Shown: one piece after another, positions 1-5,002 of the stretch
How the letters are laid out: each line of letters begins with the position of its first letter
Numbering within the stretch: position 1 is the first letter of the stretch
Assembly (NCBI GenBank): GCA_900551585.1
Contig: URWU01000131.1
Span: 1-5,050, forward strand
Length of the DNA: 5,050 nt
From: an uncultured Alphaproteobacteria bacterium
GTDB taxonomy: Bacteria > Pseudomonadota > Alphaproteobacteria > RF32 > CAG-239
Direction of reading: 5' to 3'
The notes under the pieces: model-generated
The model's database searches: none
What the model was told of the DNA's origin: nothing
What the model saw: only the letters and a program-made list of their open reading frames with translations
Position numbers and translations under genes: made by a program

Positions 1-432
1 GACCAATGCACCGAAAGCACTCTCAGCCGGACAAACCCAGCCGCAAATCGACACGGCATAAACCGAACCGAAAATCAACAACGGGATTGTCAAAATATCC
101 GGCAGCAGATACATACGATAGTCAATTTCCGTCAACAGCAAAAGCGACCAGATAAAATACAAATACCAGCCGAGATAAGTAACGCCAAACTGCACATAAG
201 CGCCGTAACTGACCACGGCACAGAACAGTCCCCACATCAGCGAACGCCACAAAAACTGTTTTTTGACCTTTACATAGCGCGGATTTTTGCGCCTTTTCGC
301 CGAAAGCCCCTTGCCCGGACGACAAATTTGATACAGAGCATAAGCAAAAGTCGCGGGCATAAATTTTTCAAAGCGCCGCGCCAGATAAGGAATCAGGCAA
401 CCGAAAACAAAACCGTAAAGCGCAAACTGCAT
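1..432 (-). CDS. Type IV prepilin peptidase (A24 family), C-terminus cut off by window edge
   Basis: Inner-membrane aspartic protease that removes the leader peptide from type IV pilin-like precursors, including type II secretion pseudopilins and Tad/Flp pilins. The reverse strand reads open for 144 codons from the ATG at 432 to base 1 without a stop. Residues 102-117 contain EIDYRMYLLPDILTIP, matching the family signature D-x6-PD-x-L-T-x-P; D104 aligns with the first catalytic aspartate. The second aspartate (GxGD motif) would lie beyond the left edge. Likely membrane helices are at about 3-19, 64-82, 85-101 and 113-131, with a very basic loop (about 37-63) between the first two. Residues 7-18 (YGFVFGCLIPYL) resemble the usual N-terminal helix. 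The loop lacks the paired CxxC motifs of bifunctional PilD-type peptidase/methylases and is short. The start is supported by AGGAGA at 443-438, six bases upstream. A TATTAT at 456-451 is a weak -10 candidate. Family call is fairly secure; which pilus system it serves cannot be seen. Confidence 0.85.
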   Translation of the reverse strand, partial: MQFALYGFVFGCLIPYLARRFEKFMPATFAYALYQICRPGKGLSAKRRKNPRYVKVKKQFLWRSLMWGLFCAVVSYGAYVQFGVTYLGWYLYFIWSLLLLTEIDYRMYLLPDILTIPLLIFGSVYAVSICGWVCPAESAFGALV

Positions 433-502
433 GGGCTTCTCCTCTCTATGATAATATGCCCAGTCTAGAATTAAAATGATAAGATTTAATTAAAATCGCC
501 TG

Positions 503-531
503 TTGCCAATTAAGTTAAAACAAGCTATTCT
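503..531 (+). promoter_or_regulatory. Candidate housekeeping promoter for the small membrane-protein genes
   Basis: TTGCCA (503-508) and TATTCT (526-531) are separated by 17 bp, a good fit to a sigma70-type promoter, and would start transcription near 538, giving a leader of about 20 nt before the ATG at 560. The rest of the divergent spacer (433-559) is AT-rich; it contains the 9-bp direct repeat AATTAAAAT at 469-477 and 488-496 and a 10-bp palindrome TTTAATTAAA at 485-494, which may be simple AT bias. No strong Shine-Dalgarno precedes 560. Inference from pattern only. Confidence 0.4.
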
Positions 532-559
532 GACAGCAACTAACTAACACTATTAAATT

Positions 560-964
560 ATGAAAAAAATTATTAAAATTAAAAGAGCAGTCTCAAGAAC
601 TTGTTTTTTTATCACTCTTTTGTGTTATTTGGGCATTTCGGTCATATCTTGTTTTCCGCATTCGCCCGACTTGTTTCTAACTTGTCTGATAATCGGAACG
701 GCCAGTGCTTTAATCATGAACATCTCAGGCGGAATTGAAACGGAAGCTTTCAATCGAAAATGCGATAAAGGCTGCCGGATTGTTCTTAAACTGTGTTTTG
801 TTGCCGCGGTGATTTTGTATGTCATTTACCTTTTCACCGAGTTGGAAATAATTTGCCGCATTGCCAACATCTGTCTGTTTTGGCTGATTTTGTCGGCAAC
901 GTTAGTCTGGCTGGAAAAACAACGTTTGAAACATAAAAACAGTAAACATGAAAAAGTATTTTAA
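560..964 (+). CDS. Small cysteine-rich four-helix membrane protein, function unknown
   Basis: I do not recognise this 134-residue protein. It starts with a basic segment (KKIIKIKRAVSR) followed by four likely membrane helices at about 15-32, 37-56, 74-92 and 97-118, and ends with a highly charged tail (EKQRLKHKNSKHEK). With an even number of helices and positive ends, both termini are predicted cytoplasmic. It carries nine cysteines (15, 22, 31, 42, 68, 72, 79, 99, 105), many within or beside helices, with a C-x3-C pair at 68/72 in the central loop. The ATG at 560 has no clear ribosome-binding site; the leader is AT-rich with a likely promoter at 503-531. Its last 17 bases overlap the next gene, also a small membrane protein, so the two are probably co-expressed. 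It is oriented away from the prepilin peptidase gene, and nothing links it to pili. Real-gene status is supported by the coherent helix pattern and the gene order. Confidence 0.7.
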   Translation: MKKIIKIKRAVSRTCFFITLLCYLGISVISCFPHSPDLFLTCLIIGTASALIMNISGGIETEAFNRKCDKGCRIVLKLCFVAAVILYVIYLFTELEIICRIANICLFWLILSATLVWLEKQRLKHKNSKHEKVF

Positions 965-1121
965 ACTCTCTTTAATCTTGTGGATCGTTTGCGCCGCAGC
1001 CATTTTGGTGACCGGCCTTTATTTAGGCAAAGACATCATTTTTGCCGTCGGCGGTATCAGCTTAATCATTAATATTTTAGTCTGGGTCGGCGCCAAAGAA
1101 AAAGACTTGCTGCCTACTTAG
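948..1121 (+). CDS. Two-helix membrane microprotein (57 aa), function unknown
   Basis: An ATG at 948 opens a 57-codon frame ending at TAG 1119-1121. The protein starts MKKYFKLSLILWIVCAAAIL and has two likely membrane helices (about 6-24 and 29-48), joined by a short turn containing LGKD, then a short charged C-terminus (AKEKDLLPT). It begins inside the end of the upstream gene in the +1 frame, overlapping it by 17 bp, and has no Shine-Dalgarno, which suggests translational coupling. It is followed within 25 bases by a terminator hairpin, which closes the two-gene unit. I recognise no family. The alternative is that it is a chance frame, but its hydrophobic pattern, K-rich start, position between a stop and a terminator, and coding-like base use argue for a real gene. 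Confidence 0.65.
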   Translation: MKKYFKLSLILWIVCAAAILVTGLYLGKDIIFAVGGISLIINILVWVGAKEKDLLPT

Positions 1122-1142
1122 CATTAATATTGCTGAAACAAC

Positions 1143-1181
1143 AAAAAAACACTCCCAAGCTTCTCAGCAGGAGTGTTTTTT
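1143..1181. terminator. Bidirectional intrinsic terminator between convergent genes
   Basis: CACTCC (1150-1155) pairs with GGAGTG (1170-1175). A-runs at 1143-1149 and T-runs at 1176-1181 extend the stem and give a U-tract on either strand. The loop may hold a small inner stem (GCT/AGC at 1159-1161 and 1166-1168). It lies between the microprotein gene ending at 1121 and htpG ending at 1208 on the other strand, so it can end both transcripts. Confidence 0.85.
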
Positions 1182-1207
1182 ATGTAAAATTAAAAAGATA
1201 AGAGGGC

Positions 1208-3046
1208 TTATATCGCTTTCAATATATACTCAGATAACTTCTCCGAATAAAAAGACGGATCCGAGATTGCTTCTCCTTCGGCAATTTTGGCTTGGTCAAG
1301 AAGAATTTTCGCCACCTCTTCAACTTTCGGCATATCAGTATTTTCACCGACCATTTCCGAGAGTTTGATAATCAGCGGATGATAAGGATTCAGCTCCAAA
1401 ATGCGCGTGCTTGCAAAAGCCGTCTGCTGCTGATGGTTGCGCATCAAACGCTCCAAATGGATTGACATCTGGCCGTTTTCAACCGTCAGGCTGACCGGAG
1501 ACTTGGTCAGCTTATCGGTCGTTGTTACTTTGCCAACTTCATTTTTGAACATTTCCGTCAGCTTATCAATCAGTTTTTGCATATCGCCGTCTTCGGCCTT
1601 TTTCTCTTTACGCTCAAGTTTCCAATCAATATCAGCCTGATTAATATGTTTAATCGTATAACCTTTATAATTCGGCAGAGTCTGGGTCCAGAATTCATCA
1701 ATCGGGTCAGTCAGCAGCAAAACTTCGATTCCCTGAGCCTTAAATGCCTCCAGCTGCGGATTATTCATCAGCACGTTGACGTCATCGCCGGTAATATAAT
1801 AGATAAACTTCTTCTCGCCTTTGACGCGTGAGATATAATCATCAAGCGAGGTATATTTCTCAATATCATGAGTCGAGTGGAAACGCGACAGACCGGCAAT
1901 TTCCTCACGATTCGCAAAATCTTCGTAAATACCCTCTTTGAAAGCAATGCCGAAGTCTTTCCAGAAAATCATGTAATCATCATAATTCTCCGAACGTTTT
2001 TTCAACTCTTTCAACAAACGGGCAACCGTTCCGTGGCGGATTTTTTCAATCAGCAGATTATGCTGCAACATCTCGCGCGAAATATTGAGCTGCAAATCAG
2101 AAGAATCAATCACGCCTTTGACAAAGCGCAGATAACTCGGCAACAGTTCTTCAACCTTATCGGAAATAAACACCTTGTTGACATAGAGTTTCAAACCGTT
2201 TTTGCGGTCGGGCTGGAACAAGTCATAGGGCGCCTGTTTCGGAATATAAAGCAAGCCGGTATATTCAATACTGCCCTCGGCTTTGAAATGCAGCGTCATC
2301 CACGGGTCATCAAAATTTTTGGAAATATGGTGATAAAATTCCTTATATTGCTCTTCGGTAATTTCGCTCTTATGGCGCGACCACAAAGCCGAACCGGTAT
2401 TAACCGTTTCTTCGCCGGCTTCGCCCAGACACAAAACAATCGGATAGTCAATATGGTCGGAATAAGTCCGGATAATATGACGCAGATAAATCGTATCGGT
2501 AAAGTTTTTATCATCTTCTTTAAGAAAGAGTTTAATTTCGGTGCCGTTTGTCTTCTTTTCGGCCTCACGGATTTCAAAACCGCCGATTCCGTTTGATGTC
2601 CAGAACCAGGCTTTGTCTTCGCCGGCCTTTTTCGTCAGAATTTCCACCTTATCGGCGACCATAAAAGCCGAGTAAAAACCGACGCCGAACTGGCCGATAA
2701 GGTCAACACAGGAGCCGTTGTCTTTGGCGTTATTCACAAAATCAGCCGTTCCCGACTTGGCAATCGTTCCGAGATGATTGATTAAGTCATCGCGGTTCAT
2801 GCCGATACCGTTATCGGCAATTTTCAGAGTATTGGTTTTGGAATCCGGAGTAATCCAAATTTTAAATTCGCCGGATTCTCTGGCTATATCGGGATTGGTC
2901 AAAACCAGATATTTTAATTTATCACAGGCATCGCTGGCATTTGAGATAAGCTCGCGCAGAAAAATATATTTTTCGGAATAAAGCGAATTAACGACAATAT
3001 CCAATAACTTGCTGACTTCAGCTTGAAAATTCATTTTCTCAGACAT
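1208..3046 (-). CDS. htpG: Molecular chaperone HtpG (bacterial Hsp90)
   Basis: Cytosolic ATP-dependent dimeric chaperone that remodels client proteins, usually with the DnaK system. The 612 residues are close to the E. coli length (about 624), so the gene appears complete. The N-terminal GHKL ATPase domain (about 1-210) shows the family signature YIFLRELISNASDACDKL at 27-44, with the catalytic glutamate E32 and Mg-binding N36, then DNGIGM at 78-83 and the lid/glycine motif GQFGVGFYSAF at 118-128, and a GTEIKLFL segment closing the domain near 168-175. The middle domain includes 'LYIPKQAPYDLF' and 'LQLNISREMLQ', which carries the conserved arginine that contacts ATP. The C-terminal third is the dimerisation region. 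The start ATG at 3046 has GGAG at 3057-3054, seven bases upstream. It is transcribed alone, convergent with the membrane-protein pair and divergent from the ferredoxin gene. A possible heat-shock promoter lies at 3082-3110. Long plus-strand frames inside it are shadows. Confidence 0.98.
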   Translation of the reverse strand: MSEKMNFQAEVSKLLDIVVNSLYSEKYIFLRELISNASDACDKLKYLVLTNPDIARESGEFKIWITPDSKTNTLKIADNGIGMNRDDLINHLGTIAKSGTADFVNNAKDNGSCVDLIGQFGVGFYSAFMVADKVEILTKKAGEDKAWFWTSNGIGGFEIREAEKKTNGTEIKLFLKEDDKNFTDTIYLRHIIRTYSDHIDYPIVLCLGEAGEETVNTGSALWSRHKSEITEEQYKEFYHHISKNFDDPWMTLHFKAEGSIEYTGLLYIPKQAPYDLFQPDRKNGLKLYVNKVFISDKVEELLPSYLRFVKGVIDSSDLQLNISREMLQHNLLIEKIRHGTVARLLKELKKRSENYDDYMIFWKDFGIAFKEGIYEDFANREEIAGLSRFHSTHDIEKYTSLDDYISRVKGEKKFIYYITGDDVNVLMNNPQLEAFKAQGIEVLLLTDPIDEFWTQTLPNYKGYTIKHINQADIDWKLERKEKKAEDGDMQKLIDKLTEMFKNEVGKVTTTDKLTKSPVSLTVENGQMSIHLERLMRNHQQQTAFASTRILELNPYHPLIIKLSEMVGENTDMPKVEEVAKILLDQAKIAEGEAISDPSFYSEKLSEYILKAI

Positions 3047-3081
3047 CTTAAAACTCCAAAAATTAGGCTTGTTTATTCCTA

Positions 3082-3110
3082 TATATGGGTAGCGCGGCGG
3101 CGTTTCGCAA
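3082..3110 (-). promoter_or_regulatory. Candidate heat-shock (sigma32-like) promoter of htpG
   Basis: On the minus strand TTGCGAAA begins at 3110 and CCCATATA lies at 3089-3082, 15 bp after the TTGCGA core. CCCATATA resembles the CCCCAT-TA -10 of sigma32 promoters; the -35 fits CTTGAA only partly. The same stretch can be read as a sigma70 promoter (TTGCGA, 17 bp, CATATA). Transcription would begin near 3075, giving a leader of roughly 28 nt with the GGAG site at 3057-3054. That htpG is a heat-shock gene is established in many bacteria; its assignment here is inference. Confidence 0.4.
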
Positions 3111-3128
3111 CATCTGATAACAAAATAC

Positions 3129-3156
3129 TTGATTTTAATTCTAATCTCTGTAAATT
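3129..3156 (+). promoter_or_regulatory. Candidate promoter of the ferredoxin gene
   Basis: TTGATT (3129-3134) and TAAATT (3151-3156) are spaced by 16 bp. Transcription from about 3163 would give a leader of about 33 nt that includes the palindrome at 3171-3182 and the ribosome-binding site at 3183-3186. The region is AT-rich, so chance matches are easy. Confidence 0.3.
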
Positions 3157-3170
3157 ATGGGCTGATATTA

Positions 3171-3182
3171 ATGTAATTACAT
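3171..3182. repeat. Perfect 12-bp palindrome upstream of the ferredoxin start
   Basis: ATGTAATTACAT reads the same on both strands and abuts the GGAG ribosome-binding site of the ferredoxin gene. Its position just downstream of the candidate promoter would suit a dimeric repressor, but no known operator consensus is recognised and it may be chance in AT-rich DNA. Confidence 0.3.
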
Positions 3183-3186
3183 GGAG
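3183..3186 (+). promoter_or_regulatory. Ribosome-binding site that fixes the ferredoxin start
   Basis: GGAG lies nine bases before the ATG at 3196. A longer in-frame reading from ATG 3181 would place this site inside the coding region, leave that ATG without a ribosome-binding site, and add five residues (MEFFN) not expected in ferredoxins. The start at 3196 is therefore preferred. Confidence 0.65.
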
Positions 3187-3195
3187 TTTTTTAAT

Positions 3196-3435
3196 ATGGT
3201 ATCTGTAGTTAATGATTCTTGCATTAAATGCAAATCTTGCGCTGATGTCTGCCCGGTAGACGCTTTCCACGAAGGCGAGACCATGCTGGTTGTTGATCCT
3301 GATACTTGCATTGACTGCGGTGTCTGCATTTCTGAATGCCCGCAGGAAGCTATCAGCAACTCTGATGACGCTGATCCGAAATGGATTGAATTCAACGCTG
3401 AAAAATCTAAAGAATGGCCGAATGCTAACGACTAA
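3196..3435 (+). CDS. 2[4Fe-4S] ferredoxin with an FdxA-like C-terminal tail
   Basis: Small soluble electron carrier of 79 residues. Two cluster motifs of the form CxxCxxCxxxCP are visible: C9-C12-C15-C19-P20 and C38-C41-C44-C48-P49, so two [4Fe-4S] clusters are expected, each taking its fourth ligand from the other motif. The core resembles the seven-iron ferredoxins of the FdxA family: CIKCK, VCPVDAF, EG, DPDTCIDCGVC and ECPQEAI align well, and the acidic tail with DPKWIEFNAEKSKEWPN (61-77) matches their NAE...WPN region. It differs in having two fewer residues between the second and third cysteines of the first motif and alanine where FdxA has a free cysteine after VCPVD, and it ends soon after the WPN motif. 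Many acidic residues fit a ferredoxin. It sits alone between htpG (divergent) and tandem terminators, so its redox partner is not shown by context. Confidence 0.93.
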   Translation: MVSVVNDSCIKCKSCADVCPVDAFHEGETMLVVDPDTCIDCGVCISECPQEAISNSDDADPKWIEFNAEKSKEWPNAND

Positions 3436-3460
3436 TTTTTAGTGGTATTGAGTTTTTAAG

Positions 3461-3490
3461 AGCCCTGTTATTTGACAGGGCTTTTATTTT
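3461..3490 (+). terminator. Intrinsic terminator of the ferredoxin gene
   Basis: AGCCCTGT (3461-3468) pairs perfectly with ACAGGGCT (3475-3482) around a six-base loop (TATTTG), followed by a T-rich tract to 3490. It lies 25 bases after the ferredoxin stop codon. Confidence 0.93.
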
Positions 3491-3518
3491 ATCCGCCTGT
3501 TGCTTATTCCTTATCCCG

Positions 3519-3550
3519 AAAAACCTTCTTTCAAAGAGGTTTTTTCTTTT
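3519..3550 (+). terminator. Second, weaker terminator-like hairpin
   Basis: The arm at 3522-3530 (AACCTTCTT) pairs with 3534-3541 (AAGAGGTT) with one bulged base and a three-base loop, extended by A/T pairs, then a T-rich run to 3550. It may back up the hairpin at 3461-3490, insulating the kinase gene from ferredoxin read-through. Confidence 0.6.
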
Positions 3551-3584
3551 GCCCCTTGCAGAATCAACATTTATAGATTAATAA
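3549..3584 (+). promoter_or_regulatory. Candidate overlapping promoters of the kinase gene
   Basis: Two staggered sigma70-like pairs occur: TTGCCC (3549-3554) with TATAGA (3572-3577), and TTGCAG (3556-3561) with TAATAA (3579-3584), each spaced by exactly 17 bp. Either would start transcription about 30-37 nt before the ATG at 3621. The first overlaps the end of the second terminator hairpin's T-tract. Confidence 0.4.
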
Positions 3585-3620
3585 ATAGAGGTTAAGTTTA
3601 ATTTTTTGGATTTTTGAACC

Positions 3621-4643
3621 ATGATAACAAAAGCAGACAACACCTTTTACGATGTTGTAGGAATAGGCAACGCCATTGTAGACGTTTTGGCCAAAGTCGG
3701 CGAAGGCTTTTTAAGCGAGCGCAGTTTGAAAAAAGGCGGCATGACTCTTGTCGAAGCCGTTGAAGCCGGCAAAATCTATCAGGATTTGATTCCCGAACGC
3801 GAAGTTTCCGGCGGCTCGGCAGCCAACACTGTTGCAGCTCTGGCTTCTCTCGGCGGAACCCCGGCCTTTATCGGCAAAATTCACGATGATGAACTCGGTC
3901 AGGTTTTCAAACGCGACATCGGCGCCGCCGGCGTTGATTTTGACACCCCGGCCTTAAACGAAGGCCCGGTCACCGGCCGCAGCATTGTTTTGGTCACCCC
4001 GGACGCCGAACGCACCATGTTCACCTATCTCGGCGCTTCCCGCAAACTTTCAACCGCCGATATTGACGAAAACATTATCCGCGCCACCAAAATTGTTTAT
4101 CTCGAGGGTTATCTCTGGGATCAGTACAGTGCGCAGAAAGCCATGGTCAAAGCCTGCAAACTGGCTAAAAAACACAATCGCAAAGTTGCTTTCAGCTTGT
4201 CTGACTGCTCCTGCGTTGACCGTCACCGCGGCGAATTTATCCGTCTGATTAAAAAATATGTCGACATCCTTTTCTGCAACGAAGAAGAAATCAAAGACTT
4301 ATTTCAGGAACCGGATTTTTATAAAACGCTGGATATGATTAAACCCGATGTCGAAATTGCCGCCATCACTCGCAATGCCAAAGGTTCCGTTGTTATCAAC
4401 GGCCGTACCAAAACCTTTGTCGAAGCAGAAAAAGTCACCGATGTTGTCGATTCAACCGGTGCCGGCGATTTATATGCCGCCGGATTTTTATACGGCATTA
4501 CTCAGGGACGCTCTCTCGGTACCTGTGCCGTCATCGGCAGTATTGCCGCTTCGGAAATCATCTCGCACTACGGTGCCAGACCCGAAGTTTCGCTGCGCGG
4601 ATTTGTTCGCAAAAAACTCACCGAATACGGTATCAGAGTTTAA
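3621..4643 (+). CDS. PfkB-family carbohydrate/nucleoside kinase, probably adenosine kinase
   Basis: Cytosolic ribokinase-fold enzyme; the likely reaction is ATP plus adenosine to ADP plus AMP, in purine salvage. The 340 residues are full length for the family. The N-terminus (FYDVVGIGNAIVDVLA, 9-24) has the substrate-binding aspartate region. SGGSAANT at 63-70 is the PfkB glycine motif, NEEE at 220-223 is the NxxE phosphate/Mg motif, and DSTGAGD at 277-283 is the C-terminal PfkB signature with the anion hole and catalytic base D283, followed by LYAAGFLYG. YLEGYLWD (160-167) and SLSDCSCVDRHR (192-203) resemble alphaproteobacterial proteins annotated as adenosine kinase. An in-frame TGA just upstream (3615-3617) makes ATG 3621 the earliest start in frame. 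Only a weak GGA (3608-3610) precedes it. The gene stands alone between terminators. PfkB membership is near certain; adenosine as substrate is inference, with another nucleoside or a sugar possible. Confidence 0.93.
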   Translation: MITKADNTFYDVVGIGNAIVDVLAKVGEGFLSERSLKKGGMTLVEAVEAGKIYQDLIPEREVSGGSAANTVAALASLGGTPAFIGKIHDDELGQVFKRDIGAAGVDFDTPALNEGPVTGRSIVLVTPDAERTMFTYLGASRKLSTADIDENIIRATKIVYLEGYLWDQYSAQKAMVKACKLAKKHNRKVAFSLSDCSCVDRHRGEFIRLIKKYVDILFCNEEEIKDLFQEPDFYKTLDMIKPDVEIAAITRNAKGSVVINGRTKTFVEAEKVTDVVDSTGAGDLYAAGFLYGITQGRSLGTCAVIGSIAASEIISHYGARPEVSLRGFVRKKLTEYGIRV

Positions 4644-4665
4644 GCCGTCAATGATTGCACACAAC

Positions 4666-4707
4666 AAAAAAGCCGATCTTCTTTTTCAAGAAGATTCGGC
4701 TTTTTTT
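4666..4707. terminator. Bidirectional intrinsic terminator between convergent genes
   Basis: GCCGA plus TCTTCTT (4672-4683) pairs with AAGAAGA plus TCGGC (4688-4700) with one bulged T at about 4695 and a four-base loop. An A-run at 4666-4671 and a T-run at 4701-4707 give U-tracts in both directions. It serves the kinase gene ending at 4643. On the minus strand it overlaps the final codons and stop of the membrane-protein gene, whose penultimate Lys-Lys pair is encoded by the T-run. Confidence 0.9.
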
Positions 4708-4997
4708 GCAGCGCTTTTACCTATTCCGAAATTGTCGGCAGCCAGCAGACAAACCCATTCGATACAAGCCGGCATTAAAAGACAAAGCGGAACAGCATAG
4801 AAATAACCTTCGAAACTGTTAAACCAGTCTGGATTTATGGCCGCTAAACCCGCACTGGAAACTGCAACGAACAAATAAGCCAGAATACGCAGAGCATTCC
4901 ATGTTAAAGGCTTATCCAAATACCGGTTACGGAATAAGTTGATTATCAAAACAACTGTACCCGGAACTAAGGCGGTTAAGAAAATCTGTGCTAACAT
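4686..4997 (-). CDS. Small three-helix membrane protein, function unknown, possibly 5'-truncated
   Basis: I do not recognise this 103-residue frame. It has three likely membrane helices at about 3-22, 35-54 and 65-87, a basic loop RNRYLDKP (23-30) after the first, and a hydrophilic tail (GIGKSAAKKAESS). The ATG at 4997 is only five bases from the end of genomic sequence. The one remaining upstream codon is not a stop, and no ribosome-binding site can be seen, so the true start may lie further out and the N-terminus may be missing. The stop (TGA, 4688-4686) falls within the arm of a terminator hairpin shared with the convergent kinase gene. The plus-strand frame across the same region is a shadow extending the kinase's alternative frame. 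The helix pattern and the correctly placed terminator support a real gene. Confidence 0.65.
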   Translation of the reverse strand: MLAQIFLTALVPGTVVLIINLFRNRYLDKPLTWNALRILAYLFVAVSSAGLAAINPDWFNSFEGYFYAVPLCLLMPACIEWVCLLAADNFGIGKSAAKKAESS

Positions 4998-5002
4998 AAC
5001 AT

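Noticed and set aside
122..325. 67-codon minus-strand frame
   Set aside because: It is a shadow frame inside the prepilin peptidase gene, whose own frame runs from 432 to beyond base 1 and carries the family signature.
1868..2596. 242-codon plus-strand frame antisense to htpG
   Set aside because: It lies wholly within the well-conserved htpG coding sequence and its product shows no recognisable motifs, no ribosome-binding site and no coherent domain pattern.
3181..3195. Upstream in-frame ATG giving a ferredoxin five residues longer
   Set aside because: The GGAG site lies after this ATG and at the right distance from the ATG at 3196, and ferredoxins of this type start close to the first cluster motif.
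4348..4800. 150-codon plus-strand frame overlapping the kinase end
   Set aside because: It is an alternative frame of the kinase gene that runs through its terminator and the opposing membrane-protein gene; its proline/serine-rich composition is typical of a shadow.
1..5002. A defence, mobile or other novel gene system
   Set aside because: All sizeable genes are housekeeping families or lone small membrane proteins; no integrase, transposase, toxin-antitoxin pair, CRISPR repeats, phage genes or tRNA-linked attachment site could be seen.
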